Source of the DNA: Nicoletella semolina
Lineage (GTDB): Bacteria > Pseudomonadota > Gammaproteobacteria > Enterobacterales > Pasteurellaceae
Assembly: GCF_004345745.1 (NCBI RefSeq)
Contig: NZ_SLXJ01000013.1
Location: 1 to 53,482 of the forward strand
Length of the DNA: 53,482 nucleotides
Reading direction: 5' to 3'
Shown here: positions 19,493 to 28,907 of the stretch, in pieces
Numbering within the stretch: the first letter of the stretch is position 1
How the letters are laid out: each line of letters begins with the position of its first letter
The notes under the pieces: generated by a model
What the model saw: the letters and a program-made list of their open reading frames with translations, nothing else
Database searches by the model: none
Told to the model about the DNA's origin: nothing
Program-made: the position numbers and the translations under genes

Positions 19493-21358
19493 ATGGAACA
19501 ACATTCTCAGTTAGAAGAACAACAATCTCAATTAGAGCTGTTGATTGCTCAAGGACGTGAACAAGGGTATTTGACGCTTTCAGAAGTACACGATCACTTG
19601 CCAGAAGAACTTGTCGATGCGGATCAAATTGAAGATATTATTCAAATGATCAATGATATGGGAATTAAAGTTCTGGAGGTTGCACCAGATGCAGATGATT
19701 TGATGCTATCTGGCAGTAGCATTGCTGATGAAGATGTAGTGGAGGAAGCGACCAAAGTACTTTCAACCGTGGAATCTGAATTAGGTAGAACAACTGATCC
19801 TGTGCGTATGTATATGCGTGAAATGGGGACAGTTGAATTGCTGACAAGAGAAGGTGAAATTGATATTGCCAAGCGTATTGAAGAAGGTATTAATGAGGTG
19901 CAATGTGCGGTTGCCGAATACCCAGAAGCACTTACCGAGTTAATTGGCAGCTATGCAAAAGTAGAAGAGGGAACGGTACGTTTATCAGATTTGGTTACCG
20001 CTTTTGTTGATCCTAATGCGGAGGCAGCGGCTGAATTAGATGATATTCCTCTTGATGATGAAGATGAGGAAACGGTTGCTGATGTTGATGATGATACTGA
20101 AGATGATGAAGATGCTGATTCAAGTACAGACAGCGGTGATGATAATAGTGTTGATCCAGAACTCGCTCGTGAAAAATTTACGGCGTTAAAAGAGCAGCAC
20201 GCAAAAGCATTGTTGGCTATTCAAAAATATGGGCGTTCAAGTAAACGATCACGAGATCAAATCCAAGCATTGTCCACGATTTTCCGCGAGTTTCGTTTAG
20301 TACCAAAGCAGTTTGATTTGCTGGTAGAGACGATGCAAAAAATGATGAAGCAGGTGCGTACCCAAGAGCGTCAAATTCAACGTTATGCCGTTGAATATGC
20401 ACAGATGAAAAAGACGGATTTTATTAAAGCGTTCCAAGGAAATGAGACCTCTGATGCGTGGATTGAGAAAGCGATTAATGCGAAGAAAGGTGGCGTACCA
20501 AAACTGGCAAGCTACGCTGAAAGTATCCGTGCTAATATCGCCAACTTACAAAAGTTGGAACAAACATCAGGTTTAACCATTACCCAAATTCGTGAGATTG
20601 GTGGACGTATTGCCGAAGGTGAACTCAAAGCACGCCGAGCGAAAAAAGAGATGGTGGAAGCTAACCTGCGTTTGGTTATCTCAATTGCTAAAAAATATAC
20701 CAATCGTGGACTGCAATTCCTTGATTTAATACAAGAAGGGAATATCGGTTTGATGAAAGCCGTGGATAAATTTGAGTATCGTCGTGGTTATAAGTTCTCA
20801 ACTTATGCAACGTGGTGGATTCGTCAAGCGATTACACGTTCTATTGCGGATCAGGCTCGTACAATTCGCATTCCTGTACATATGATAGAAACGATTAATA
20901 AACTTAATCGAATTTCTCGTCAATGCTTGCAAGAAATGGGGCGAGAGGCAACGCCTGAAGAATTGTCAGAAAAAATGGGTATGCCAGAAGATAAAATCCG
21001 TAAGGTATTAAAAATTGCTAAAGAACCGATTTCAATGGAGACACCTGTGGGTGATGATGATGATTCACATTTGGGCGATTTTATTGAGGACGGCACTCTT
21101 GAATTGCCACTTGATTCAGCAACGGCAGAGAGCTTGCGTTTAGCAACTAATGAAGTGCTAGAGGGTTTAACACCTCGTGAAGCAAAAGTGCTACGTATGC
21201 GTTTTGGTATTGATATGAATACTGACCACACTTTAGAGGAAGTCGGTAAACAATTTGATGTAACTCGTGAACGTATTCGTCAAATTGAAGCAAAAGCATT
21301 GCGTAAGTTACGCCACCCAAGCCGTTCAGAAACATTACGCAGCTTTTTAGATGATTAA
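19493..21358 (+). CDS. rpoD: RNA polymerase primary sigma factor (sigma-70)
   Basis: Housekeeping sigma factor of 621 residues (613 in E. coli). Region 1.1 is at the N-terminus and region 1.2 near 100-130 ([21 protein letters not shown]). A very acidic non-conserved stretch lies around 180-225. The highly conserved region 2, with [21 protein letters not shown] and the -10-reading [10 protein letters not shown], is near 440. The region 4.2 helix-turn-helix ([20 protein letters not shown]) is near 585-605. It ends the rpsU-dnaG-rpoD operon and is followed by a strong terminator. Confidence 0.97.
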   Translation: MEQHSQLEEQQSQLELLIAQGREQGYLTLSEVHDHLPEELVDADQIEDIIQMINDMGIKVLEVAPDADDLMLSGSSIADEDVVEEATKVLSTVESELGRTTDPVRMYMREMGTVELLTREGEIDIAKRIEEGINEVQCAVAEYPEALTELIGSYAKVEEGTVRLSDLVTAFVDPNAEAAAELDDIPLDDEDEETVADVDDDTEDDEDADSSTDSGDDNSVDPELAREKFTALKEQHAKALLAIQKYGRSSKRSRDQIQALSTIFREFRLVPKQFDLLVETMQKMMKQVRTQERQIQRYAVEYAQMKKTDFIKAFQGNETSDAWIEKAINAKKGGVPKLASYAESIRANIANLQKLEQTSGLTITQIREIGGRIAEGELKARRAKKEMVEANLRLVISIAKKYTNRGLQFLDLIQEGNIGLMKAVDKFEYRRGYKFSTYATWWIRQAITRSIADQARTIRIPVHMIETINKLNRISRQCLQEMGREATPEELSEKMGMPEDKIRKVLKIAKEPISMETPVGDDDDSHLGDFIEDGTLELPLDSATAESLRLATNEVLEGLTPREAKVLRMRFGIDMNTDHTLEEVGKQFDVTRERIRQIEAKALRKLRHPSRSETLRSFLDD

Positions 21359-21365
21359 TCTTTTT

Positions 21366-21392
21366 CCCTCACGCTTTGTGAGGGATTTTTTT
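21366..21392 (+). terminator. Terminator after rpoD
   Basis: CCCTCAC (21366-21372) pairs with GTGAGGG (21378-21384) over a five-base loop, and a run of seven Ts follows. The next gene starts only 15 bp later, so either the downstream gene has its promoter inside rpoD or it depends on readthrough. Confidence 0.85.
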
Positions 21393-21406
21393 AGGGGAAA
21401 ATTGAT

Positions 21407-22345
21407 ATGAAAAAAACAATACTGACTTTGGCATTTTCTTCCACACTATTTTTGGTTGCCTGCGATGATTCACATTTGCAACAAAAAATACTTGAGGGAG
21501 AAAAGCAGATTGTACAATTAGCCTCAGACCTAAAAAAAGCACAATTAGATCTACAACATAGTCACCAAGAGCTTGATGAGTTAAAAATAGCCAATGCAGC
21601 TTTGATGCAGGCAAAGGAGGAATTGGAAAAAATAGCAAGTGATTTTCCTGCCCTGCAAGTAAAGACGGAAGTGCTATTTGATCAAACGGAAACGCTTCCA
21701 TTGACAAAAGAAGCAAATAGTTCACACCACGCAGAGTCGGAAGTGACACAATATTTTTCGATTAACACCACGCAAGTAGCTTGGTTAAATGAATTATTAT
21801 GGAAGGAAACCTCAGCGTTGTATTTTCCTCAATCCTCTTTAACTGAAATAGCAAGCCTTAGTGAATTACAAGATCATTTAAGAAATCGCTATCAATCAAT
21901 GCTGGAAGAAGCTAAAGAATTTAAGTTTTCGGCGTTGAATACAACATTATCAACACATTATCTCGGGCAGCGTAATCATATTGTGCAATTTGAAGTGGCT
22001 CAAAAAGCCTATACAGGTGGTGTTCACGGTACAGAATCTTATGATTACATTAATATTGATACGATTAAAAAATCGGTTATTCGCTTAGATGAGCTTGTAC
22101 CCAAAAACCATCAGCCTAAGCTGAAATCATTGCTTTGGAAACAGTACAAAGCCACTCGTAAAGCCACTTTTATTTCAGAGAATGAATTTAGAATCTCGCC
22201 AAATTTTTATTTTGAACATAATGCATTGGTATTTTCTTATCCTGCTTATGAGCTTGGATCTTATGCTGAGGGGATAATCACGTTACGCATAGCTGATTCA
22301 GACATTAATGAGTTGTTATCGCCAGAATATCAATTTGATCAATAA
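21407..22345 (+). CDS. Putative lipoprotein with coiled coil and DUF3298-like domain
   Basis: The N-terminus is a lipoprotein signal with lipobox LVAC (Cys19), so the protein is probably anchored by lipid. Asp residues at +2 and +3 (CDD) favour inner-membrane retention under the E. coli Lol rule. A heptad-rich, Lys/Glu-rich coiled coil spans about 22-75. The C-terminal part (FEVAQKAYTGGVHGTESYDYINID) matches the RsiV-like DUF3298 domain, which is of unknown function in Gram-negatives. The gene follows rpoD closely and converges on argH. Confidence 0.75.
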   Translation: MKKTILTLAFSSTLFLVACDDSHLQQKILEGEKQIVQLASDLKKAQLDLQHSHQELDELKIANAALMQAKEELEKIASDFPALQVKTEVLFDQTETLPLTKEANSSHHAESEVTQYFSINTTQVAWLNELLWKETSALYFPQSSLTEIASLSELQDHLRNRYQSMLEEAKEFKFSALNTTLSTHYLGQRNHIVQFEVAQKAYTGGVHGTESYDYINIDTIKKSVIRLDELVPKNHQPKLKSLLWKQYKATRKATFISENEFRISPNFYFEHNALVFSYPAYELGSYAEGIITLRIADSDINELLSPEYQFDQ

Positions 22346-22400
22346 CACGGCGGTGATTATTTTAGTGAGAGGGTTGAATAATGTTAGATTTATTTTATTG

Positions 22401-22460
22401 AATAAGCGGTCTTTTCTTTAGAAAATTTTGCAATTTTTTGCTAGAAACTCACCGCTTATT
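22401..22460. terminator. Inverted uptake-signal pair between convergent genes
   Basis: AATAAGCGGT (22401-22410) and its perfect complement ACCGCTTATT (22451-22460) flank a T-rich loop between the lipoprotein gene and argH, which converge. It could end transcription from both sides. The left copy also carries the downstream TTTTGCAATTTTTTGC tail typical of extended uptake signals. Confidence 0.55.
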
Positions 22461-22470
22461 TTCAGTCTCT

Positions 22471-23856
22471 TTAATGTTTTTTAGTAGAGAGATGATGTTC
22501 TGCTTGATCAATCGCTTCAGCGACTCGTTCTAGATTGACTCCACCTTTTGCAGAGCGTTTTGCCAAGCAGGAATCCAGTGAAAGAATCGGATAAACATCA
22601 TCAATAATAGTGGTATGAATTTTTTGGAATTCGTCCAACGTTAATTGTTCCAACGCCTTTTTCTGACTAATTGCATAAACTACAGCTTCGCCAACAATAT
22701 GGTGAGCTTCTCTAAACGGAATCCCTTTCATAACCAAGTAATCTGCTAGTTCTGTTGCGTTTGCATAACCTTGTTGTGCTGCTTCTTGGGTTCGATCCGT
22801 ATTGACTTTAATATCTTCTAACACTAATACTGAGATATTTAAGCAGGCCTGCCACGTTTCTAGTGCATCAAAAATACCTTCTTTGTCCTCTTGCATATCT
22901 TTATTGTAAGCTAGCGGTAGTCCTTTTAATGTAGTGAGTAAGCCCGTTAATGCTCCAAATACACGCCCTGTTTTGCCTCGCACCAGCTCGCACGCATCTG
23001 GGTTTTTCTTCTGTGGCATCAATGAAGAACCTGATGTAACCCTATCGGAAAGCTCAACAAAATGAGATTCGCCACTATTAAAAATAATTAAATCTTCCGA
23101 AAAACGAGAAAGGTGCATCATACTAATTGAAGCCGCAGACAATAATTCCAGCACGTGATCTCTATCTGAAACGCTATCCAAACTATTTCGAGTAGCAGAT
23201 TCAAAACCAAGATCTTGAGCGAGTTGGTCTCGGTTAATGGCATAAGCAGTACCTGCCAATGCTCCTGAACCAAGTGGGCAAGTATTCATTCGTTTGGCTG
23301 CATCAGTAAGGCGAGTATAATCACGCTCAAGCATTTCATAATATGCCATACACCAATGTGCAAAGGTAATCGGCTGTGCTCGCTGTAAATGTGTATAACC
23401 TGGCATCACAGCCAGTTGATTATTTTTTGCAGTTTCAACCAATTTTTGTTGCAAAGCATAGATAGAATGTTGTAGCGAATCTATCTGAACTTTACACCAT
23501 AATTTCATATCAACGGCAACCTGATCGTTACGGCTACGACCAGTGTGTAATTTTTTGCCTAAATCTCCCACCTTTTTAATTAGTTGCAATTCCACCCAAC
23601 TATGAATATCCTCCGCTTTTTCTTGCAAAATAATCGCCAAATTAGGCTCTATTTCAGCTCGAATTTGTTTAAGTGCATCGGTTAATTGCTCTAACTCAGC
23701 GGACGTAATAATCCCTACGGAATGAATCGCTTTTGCCCAACCAATTGAGCCATCAATATCTTGTAAAGCTAAACGATAGTCAAATCGTAATGAATCATTA
23801 AAATAGTTAAATTGTTGATCTGCTGCTTGCGTGAAACGCCCACCCCAAAGTGCCAT
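22471..23856 (-). CDS. argH: Argininosuccinate lyase
   Basis: Last step of arginine synthesis: argininosuccinate to arginine and fumarate; also part of the citrulline cycle. The 461 residues compare with 457 in E. coli. The fumarase/aspartase superfamily signature [16 protein letters not shown] is near 280 and carries the catalytic Ser; [13 protein letters not shown] is near 110, and the His in [10 protein letters not shown] near 160 is the other catalytic region. AAGGAA precedes the ATG. It stands apart from other arg genes; an ARG-box-like palindrome lies upstream. Confidence 0.96.
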   Translation of the reverse strand: MALWGGRFTQAADQQFNYFNDSLRFDYRLALQDIDGSIGWAKAIHSVGIITSAELEQLTDALKQIRAEIEPNLAIILQEKAEDIHSWVELQLIKKVGDLGKKLHTGRSRNDQVAVDMKLWCKVQIDSLQHSIYALQQKLVETAKNNQLAVMPGYTHLQRAQPITFAHWCMAYYEMLERDYTRLTDAAKRMNTCPLGSGALAGTAYAINRDQLAQDLGFESATRNSLDSVSDRDHVLELLSAASISMMHLSRFSEDLIIFNSGESHFVELSDRVTSGSSLMPQKKNPDACELVRGKTGRVFGALTGLLTTLKGLPLAYNKDMQEDKEGIFDALETWQACLNISVLVLEDIKVNTDRTQEAAQQGYANATELADYLVMKGIPFREAHHIVGEAVVYAISQKKALEQLTLDEFQKIHTTIIDDVYPILSLDSCLAKRSAKGGVNLERVAEAIDQAEHHLSTKKH

Positions 23857-23918
23857 AATATTTCCTTAGTACATTTACAAATGAATAGCGGGATTAACCG
23901 CTTGTAATGACTAAATTA

Positions 23919-23936
23919 TTGCATATTTATGCATAA
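23919..23936. promoter_or_regulatory. Candidate ARG box (ArgR operator) upstream of argH
   Basis: TTGCATATTTATGCATAA is an 18-bp near-palindrome with the spacing of ArgR sites (TGNAT-AT-rich-ATNCA). It lies about 65 bp before the argH start, where a repressor would cover the promoter. No clear second box was confirmed, although ArgR usually uses two. Confidence 0.45.
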
Positions 23937-24051
23937 AAGTTAAATAATTATTTTTAATATTTCACTTTAAATCTCTCGCTTATGGACATCAGCCTGTAGA
24001 ATGATAGGAGACATAGAAAAGAATTTTTCTAATAGAGTTTATAAAAAATGA

Positions 24052-24074
24052 AAAACCCAGCTAATGCTGGGTTC
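24052..24074 (-). terminator. Terminator after rpmG
   Basis: Read on the minus strand, AACCCAGC-ATTA-GCTGGGTT (24072 to 24054) runs into TTTTTCATTTTTT. It is an 8-bp stem with a four-base loop, 19 bp after the rpmG stop. Confidence 0.8.
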
Positions 24075-24090
24075 TTATCTTTAAATCAAA

Positions 24091-24261
24091 TTATTTGATT
24101 TTTGCTTCTTTATACACAACGTGCTTGCGTACAACGGGATCAAATTTTTTGATTTCCATTTTTTCAGGCATATTGCGTTTGTTTTTTGTTGTTGTATAGA
24201 AATGACCAGTTTCAGCAGTAGAAACTAATTTGATTTTATCACGATTACCTTTAGCTGCCAT
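24091..24261 (-). CDS. rpmG: 50S ribosomal protein L33
   Basis: A 56-residue basic protein, [19 protein letters not shown] through [10 protein letters not shown], clearly L33 (55 residues in E. coli). The variable region has [18 protein letters not shown] and no zinc-binding CxxC pairs, so it is the zinc-independent form. It lies 11 bp after rpmB on the same strand, the usual rpmBG operon. AAGGAGC gives a good ribosome site. Confidence 0.95.
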   Translation of the reverse strand: MAAKGNRDKIKLVSTAETGHFYTTTKNKRNMPEKMEIKKFDPVVRKHVVYKEAKIK

Positions 24262-24272
24262 TGTTTAGCTCC

Positions 24273-24509
24273 TTAGATTTTCTCGCCACGAGCACGGATT
24301 TCAGCTAATACTGCATCAATGCCTTTTTTATCAATAATACGCATACCTTTCGCTGTTAAACGTAAGGTTACGAAACGGTTCTCGCTCTCAACCCAAAAAC
24401 GGTGAGTATGAAGGTTAGGTAGAAAACGACGTTTAGTCGCATTCATTGCGTGCGAGCGATTGTTACCAACTGCTGGACGCTTGCCTGTTACTTGACAGAC
24501 TCTAGACAT
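24273..24509 (-). CDS. rpmB: 50S ribosomal protein L28
   Basis: 78 residues, identical in length to E. coli L28, starting [21 protein letters not shown] with the conserved [20 protein letters not shown] near the C-terminus. First gene of the rpmBG operon; TGGAGAATTC provides the ribosome site. It is preceded by a strong sigma-70 promoter and a roughly 100-nt leader with conserved-looking stems. Confidence 0.97.
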   Translation of the reverse strand: MSRVCQVTGKRPAVGNNRSHAMNATKRRFLPNLHTHRFWVESENRFVTLRLTAKGMRIIDKKGIDAVLAEIRARGEKI

Positions 24510-24613
24510 TTGAATTCTCCAGTGACTTAATTAAGTTAATTGGTTCGGGCTATCAGGCATTGTTGTCTAACTACCTCGTCAGGTATATGCCCGTCCCACG
24601 GACTATTTAAAGG
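24510..24613 (-). promoter_or_regulatory. Structured 5' leader of rpmB
   Basis: From the predicted start near 24613 to the rpmB ATG there are about 104 nt. Complementary segments are CGGGC/GCCCG (24546-24550 with 24589-24593), an alternative GGCAT/ATGCC (24556-24560 with 24587-24591) and an inner hairpin ACCT/AGGT (24573-24576 with 24581-24584). The first two pairings compete for 24589-24591. This could be an autoregulatory ribosomal-protein leader; that is inference. Confidence 0.45.
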
Positions 24614-24619
24614 TTGCGA

Positions 24620-24648
24620 ATTATACTTGCTTTTACTGTTTTATTCAA
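24620..24648 (-). promoter_or_regulatory. Sigma-70 promoter of rpmBG
   Basis: On the minus strand TTGAAT (24648-24643) is followed after exactly 17 bases by TATAAT (24625-24620). This is a near-consensus promoter, as expected for a ribosomal protein operon. Confidence 0.8.
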
Positions 24649-24740
24649 GTCCTATTCTAATCAATTTGAGCTTATCCTATGCCATCTTAGTGAGTATTTA
24701 TGTGTTTATTTTTGTCTTTTGGGCGACGCTATTCCTCTTA

Positions 24741-25397
24741 CTATCCCTCTGAGGCAAAAGAAAAATAATCGCCTTTACCTACGATAATGTGGTCTATAAA
24801 GCGAATATCGACCAAATCGCAGGCTTCCTCAATTTTTTGGGTTAATGCTCTATCAGCTTCGCTTGGTGTGCATAACCCTGATGGATGGTTATGTGCTACG
24901 ACGATTGCAGCGGCATTACATTTTAGTGCCTCTTTGATCACTTCTCGAGGGTGAACTGTGGCTTGGTTAATTGTGCCAAAAAACATTTTTTCGTGTTTAA
25001 TCAAGCGGTGCTGATTATCTAAAAATAGTACCATAAAAATCTCTCGTTCACTCTGTTCCAATTCAGCTTGAAAATACATTACGGCGATAAAAGGATCGCT
25101 GATGACTTCATTAAACGACATTTTTTGTGATAGGTAACGTTTTGTCATCTCTTTAGTTGCTTGGAGCTGGATATATTGTGTTTTTCCTAATCCCTTAATT
25201 TGGCAAAATTCTTCTAAATCTGCACTCAATAATCCTCGCAGTGAACCAAACGCACGCAATACTTGGTACGATAGTTCCATTACTGGTATGCCTTTTATTC
25301 CTGTTCGCAAAAAAATGGCTAATAGTTCAACGTCAGTGAGGCTACCTACGCCATATTTTAGTAGCTTTTCACGAGGCATAAGAGAGAGGTTATTCAT
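24741..25397 (-). CDS. radC: RadC-family JAB domain protein
   Basis: 218 residues with an N-terminal helix-hairpin-helix-like region (IKGLGKTQYIQLQA near 68-80) and a C-terminal JAB/MPN domain bearing the metal motif HNHPSG(10 residues)D near 168-183. The once-assumed recombination-repair role has been withdrawn and the function remains unsettled; relatives are induced in competence in some bacteria. It diverges from coaBC, a conserved gammaproteobacterial arrangement. GAGGATT lies before the ATG. Confidence 0.92.
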   Translation of the reverse strand: MNNLSLMPREKLLKYGVGSLTDVELLAIFLRTGIKGIPVMELSYQVLRAFGSLRGLLSADLEEFCQIKGLGKTQYIQLQATKEMTKRYLSQKMSFNEVISDPFIAVMYFQAELEQSEREIFMVLFLDNQHRLIKHEKMFFGTINQATVHPREVIKEALKCNAAAIVVAHNHPSGLCTPSEADRALTQKIEEACDLVDIRFIDHIIVGKGDYFSFASEG

Positions 25398-25556
25398 ATT
25401 TAATCCTCAAAATTTAGATGGCTGAATCATAGGGAAAATATAAGATGTCGACAAATCTCCTTGAGTAAATTTTCGATCAAGATCACAAAAATAATAGATT
25501 GTGAGTGAGTGCCTATTTGCGTAGAATACCCTTTATTTTTCTGAAAACAAGTCATT

Positions 25557-26762
25557 ATGCTGGCGACAAAAAAAGTTTTAATTGGGATAACAGGTGGCAT
25601 TGCCGCATACAAAACGTTGGAGCTTATTCGTTTACTCAGAAAATCGAATGCTGAGGTAAGGGTGGTACTCACGCCAGCGGCGGAATCCTTTGTTACGCCA
25701 CTGACTATTCAAGCTCTCTCGGGCAATGCTGTTTCTTCCTCGCTGCTTGACCCACAAGCTGAGCTGGCTATGGGACATATTGAGTTAGCAAAATGGGCTG
25801 ATTTAATCGTTGTTGCTCCTGCTTCTGCTGATTTCATTGCTCGGTTACGTATTGGTATGGGAAATGATTTACTTTCAACTATTTGCCTTGCTACGCCTGC
25901 CCCCATTTTGATTGCACCAGCGATGAATCAGCAAATGTATAAGCGGTCTGTTGTGCAAGAAAATTTGCAAAAATTGAGAGAGCAAGATGTGCAGATTATT
26001 GGACCAAATAGCGGTTTTCAAGCTTGTGGCGACAATGGCGAAGGAAGAATGTCTGAGCCTCAAGAAATATGGCAAGCGATTTATGATCATTTTCAATCTT
26101 CTCAAGATTTAGAGAATTTGTACGTTACAATTACTGCAGGTCCAACTCGAGAACCGATTGATCCTGTGCGGTACATTAGCAATCATAGCTCGGGTAAAAT
26201 GGGCTTTGCGATAGCCAATGCTTTTGCAAGGCGAGGAGCGAAAGTTGTGCTGATTAGTGGACCTGTGAATTTGGCAACACCTAAAAATGTTGAGCGAATT
26301 AATGTTGAAACTGCACTTGAAATGGCACAACAAGCGGTCGCTTTTGCTCAGCAATCTGCAATTTTTATCGGTTGTGCTGCAGTTGCTGATTATCGAGTAG
26401 AGGCTGTTGCTGAGCAGAAAATTAAGAAAACAGATAATAATGACGAGTTTACGCTTAAATTGGTGAAAAATCCCGATATTATTGCCAATGTTGCTCACCT
26501 TACGCAGAACCGTCCTTTTGTGGTTGGATTTGCGGCTGAAACACAAGACGTGTCAGTTTATGCTAAAGACAAACTTAAACGTAAAAAATTAGATTTAATT
26601 TGTGCGAATGATGTATCTGATAGTCAGGTGTTTGGGCAAGACCAAAATGCCTTGCACCTATTCTGGCAGACGGGTGAAAAAAAACTTCCTCTTATGTATA
26701 AAACCACATTAGCAGAATATCTCATACAAACGATTATTGAGCGATATAAGGAAACAAAATGA
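25557..26762 (+). CDS. coaBC: Bifunctional PPC decarboxylase / PPC synthetase (CoaBC)
   Basis: Two consecutive steps of coenzyme A synthesis: phosphopantothenate to phosphopantothenoylcysteine (CoaB), then FMN-dependent decarboxylation to phosphopantetheine (CoaC). The N-terminal CoaC half has [10 protein letters not shown], the active-site His in [19 protein letters not shown] and the Cys in [12 protein letters not shown]. The C-terminal CoaB half starts near 185 with [25 protein letters not shown]. It has 401 residues (406 in E. coli). Its end overlaps dut by 4 bases. The ribosome site is weak. Confidence 0.96.
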   Translation: MLATKKVLIGITGGIAAYKTLELIRLLRKSNAEVRVVLTPAAESFVTPLTIQALSGNAVSSSLLDPQAELAMGHIELAKWADLIVVAPASADFIARLRIGMGNDLLSTICLATPAPILIAPAMNQQMYKRSVVQENLQKLREQDVQIIGPNSGFQACGDNGEGRMSEPQEIWQAIYDHFQSSQDLENLYVTITAGPTREPIDPVRYISNHSSGKMGFAIANAFARRGAKVVLISGPVNLATPKNVERINVETALEMAQQAVAFAQQSAIFIGCAAVADYRVEAVAEQKIKKTDNNDEFTLKLVKNPDIIANVAHLTQNRPFVVGFAAETQDVSVYAKDKLKRKKLDLICANDVSDSQVFGQDQNALHLFWQTGEKKLPLMYKTTLAEYLIQTIIERYKETK

Positions 26763-27214
26763 AGCAAATTGACTTAAAAATTTTAGATAGCCGAATCGGT
26801 CATCAATTCCCTTTGCCAACTTATGCAACAGAAGGCTCTGCAGGGCTTGATTTACGAGCATTAATTGAACAGCCCTTAACTATTGAGGCAGGGGGAACTG
26901 TGCTGATTCCAACAGGCATTTCGATTTATATTGCTGATCCGAATTTAGCTGCTGTTATCCTACCTCGTTCTGGGTTAGGACATAAAAATGGCATTGTGTT
27001 GGGCAATCTTGTGGGATTGATAGACAGCGACTATCAAGGTCCACTAATGGTTTCATTATGGAATAGAAGTGATGAAGCTTTTACCGTGAATGTGGGGGAT
27101 CGTATTGCACAATTGGTCTTTCTTCCTGTTGTACAAGCTAGCCTTAATGTTGTGAATGAATTCATTCAAACTGAGCGTGGCGAAGGCGGTTTTGGTCATT
27201 CTGGTAAACAGTAG
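26759..27214 (+). CDS. dut: dUTP pyrophosphatase
   Basis: Hydrolyses dUTP to dUMP, keeping uracil out of DNA and feeding dTMP synthesis. It has 151 residues, the E. coli length. All trimeric dUTPase motifs are present: [42 protein letters not shown] and the C-terminal [11 protein letters not shown]. The ATG overlaps the coaBC stop, so the two are translationally coupled. An extended uptake signal (AAGCGGTCAAATTTG plus TTGCAAAA) lies immediately after the stop. Confidence 0.97.
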   Translation: MKQIDLKILDSRIGHQFPLPTYATEGSAGLDLRALIEQPLTIEAGGTVLIPTGISIYIADPNLAAVILPRSGLGHKNGIVLGNLVGLIDSDYQGPLMVSLWNRSDEAFTVNVGDRIAQLVFLPVVQASLNVVNEFIQTERGEGGFGHSGKQ

Positions 27215-27282
27215 CAAGCGGTCAAATTTGAGAAAAAAATTGCAAAAAAGAAGATATTTATAAGGGAAAAAGAGAGATAGCT

Positions 27283-27888
27283 ATGGTTGAGCTTGTGGTT
27301 AAAATGCCTAAAAGGACAGTGAAAGAACGTCAGCAACAGGTACTTGAGGTATTGATTGGATTGCTTAATTCAGAACAAGGAATGCAACGTATTACAACAG
27401 AGCGTTTAGCCGCAGCAGTCGGCGTCTCGGAGGGGGCATTATATCGTTATTTCCCAAGTAAAACTAAAATATTTGAGGCACTCATTGAGCAGATCGAATT
27501 AACGCTGACTAGCTATATTAATATCAGTAAACGTAGAGAAGATACTGAATCTGCCATCAAAATGATTTTGCAAACGATTTTAGATTTTGCTCAAAAGAAT
27601 CCAGGGGTAACTCGTATCCTTACAGGACACGCACTGATGTTTGAAAATGAAATATTGAAAAATCGAGTCGCTAAATTTTTTGATGCATTAGAGTTGCAAT
27701 TCGTCAATATTTTACAAATGCGTAAGCTTCGTGAGGGGAAAGGGTTTACTGATGAACGAGCATTGGCAGCTTATTTGGTTAATTTTTGTGAAGGGCAATT
27801 TATACGTCTCGTTCGTTCTAATTTCACGTTTAGCCAATATCAACATTTTGAGAAACAGTGGGCATTTATTAAGCCACTATTTTACTAG
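27283..27888 (+). CDS. slmA: Nucleoid occlusion factor SlmA
   Basis: TetR-family DNA-binding protein that blocks FtsZ assembly over the nucleoid. The 201 residues compare with 198 in E. coli. The helix-turn-helix [32 protein letters not shown] spans about 38-70, and the helical FtsZ-binding and dimer domain follows. Position after coaBC-dut is conserved in gammaproteobacteria and supports the assignment over a generic TetR regulator. An internal ATG at 27304 (MPKRTVKE) is a possible alternative start. Confidence 0.93.
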   Translation: MVELVVKMPKRTVKERQQQVLEVLIGLLNSEQGMQRITTERLAAAVGVSEGALYRYFPSKTKIFEALIEQIELTLTSYINISKRREDTESAIKMILQTILDFAQKNPGVTRILTGHALMFENEILKNRVAKFFDALELQFVNILQMRKLREGKGFTDERALAAYLVNFCEGQFIRLVRSNFTFSQYQHFEKQWAFIKPLFY

Positions 27889-27913
27889 GTAATACAATTT
27901 ATTGGTCGAGACT

Positions 27914-28138
27914 ATGATTATTCCGTGGCAACAACTTGAAGAAGATACGCTAATTAATATCCTTGATTCATTTATCTTGCGTGAAGGCACAGATTACGGA
28001 GTGCAAGAACTTTCTCTAACAGAAAAGCGAGTACGCTTATTAGCACAATTACAAGCTGAGAAAGTCGTCATTGTATGGTCAGAACTAAACGAAAGCCTTG
28101 ATATTAAAGAAAAAAAATCTTTCTTAAAGAATATGTAA
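27914..28138 (+). CDS. YheU family protein
   Basis: Small conserved protein of unknown function, 74 residues from ATG 27914. It starts MIIPWQQLEEDTLINILDSFILREGTDYG, matching the YheU pattern (xIPWxxLxxETLxNLIxxFVLREGTDYG), followed by the internal VVIVWSELNESLDI. The frame is open back to a TTG at 27902, but the family begins at the M-x-IPW position, so the ATG is chosen. It lies between slmA and crp. Confidence 0.88.
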   Translation: MIIPWQQLEEDTLINILDSFILREGTDYGVQELSLTEKRVRLLAQLQAEKVVIVWSELNESLDIKEKKSFLKNM

Positions 28139-28195
28139 AGTTATGTTAGAATTGTAAAAAAACGAGCTGATAAGCCAACTATAGTAGAGGTTTTT

Positions 28196-28870
28196 ATGCA
28201 AAATGTATCCATTTCCACGGCACAACTTGAAGGTATTGGCTCATTTCCTTCAATTAACGATCCCACAGTGGAATGGTTTCTAAAATATTGCCGAATTCAC
28301 CGTTATCCAGCTAAGCATATGATGATCAATGCAGGCGAGAATGCAGAATCACTCTTTTACATCATCAACGGAGATGTCTCTGTTTTTATTAAGGATGACG
28401 ATGGAAAAGAAATGTTACTCACCAATCTTGGTCAGGGGGAATTTGTGGGGGAAATTAGTTTATTTGAAAACCATGTTCAACCACGCACTGCTTGGGTAAG
28501 AACGAAGGGTAATTGTGATATTGCAGAAATTTCCTATATAAAGTTTAAACAGCTTGTCCAACTGAATCCTGATATTTTGATGTATCTTTCCGCACAAATG
28601 GCACGCCGTCTGCGAATGACTTCTCGTCAAGTCAGTAACCTTGCGTTTTTAGATGTAACAGGACGCATTGCTCAAACATTGATTAATCTATCAAAAATGC
28701 CTGATGCGATGACTCACCCTGAAGGTATGCAAATCAAGATCACCCGCCAACAAATTGGTCAAATGGTTGGCTGCTCCCGTGAGACTGTTGGGAGAGTAAT
28801 AAAGATGTTAGAAGATGAAGGATTAATCTCCGCTCACGGTAAGACAATTGTTATTTTTAATCCTAATTAA
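28196..28870 (+). CDS. crp: cAMP receptor protein (catabolite regulator)
   Basis: Global transcription factor activated by cAMP; in Pasteurellaceae it controls sugar use and also, with Sxy, competence. The 224 residues match the length of the Haemophilus protein. The cyclic-nucleotide domain contains [11 protein letters not shown] and the phosphate-cassette region [16 protein letters not shown]. The C-terminal helix-turn-helix [22 protein letters not shown] spans about 185-206. Three strong CRP sites lie elsewhere in the window (6554, 32876, 46531). Confidence 0.96.
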   Translation: MQNVSISTAQLEGIGSFPSINDPTVEWFLKYCRIHRYPAKHMMINAGENAESLFYIINGDVSVFIKDDDGKEMLLTNLGQGEFVGEISLFENHVQPRTAWVRTKGNCDIAEISYIKFKQLVQLNPDILMYLSAQMARRLRMTSRQVSNLAFLDVTGRIAQTLINLSKMPDAMTHPEGMQIKITRQQIGQMVGCSRETVGRVIKMLEDEGLISAHGKTIVIFNPN

Positions 28871-28880
28871 ATTTTTTCTT

Positions 28881-28902
28881 CTCCCTCCAAAAATGGAGGG
28901 AG
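28881..28902. terminator. Hairpin between convergent crp and the binding-protein gene
   Basis: CTCCCTCC (28881-28888) pairs with GGAGGGAG (28895-28902) across six A/T bases. It lies 10 bp after crp and just before the 3' end of the opposing gene at 28908. There is no clean T run on either side, so termination strength is uncertain. Confidence 0.55.
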
Positions 28903-28907
28903 AGAGA

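Noticed and set aside
19980-20160. Low-complexity GATGAT-rich stretch that could look like a tandem repeat
   Set aside because: It encodes the acidic non-conserved region of sigma-70; no regular period is present.
25470-25500. CRP-like site (GATCAAGATCACAAAA) between radC and coaBC
   Set aside because: Only the TCACA half matches; the other half reads TTCGA in place of TGTGA.
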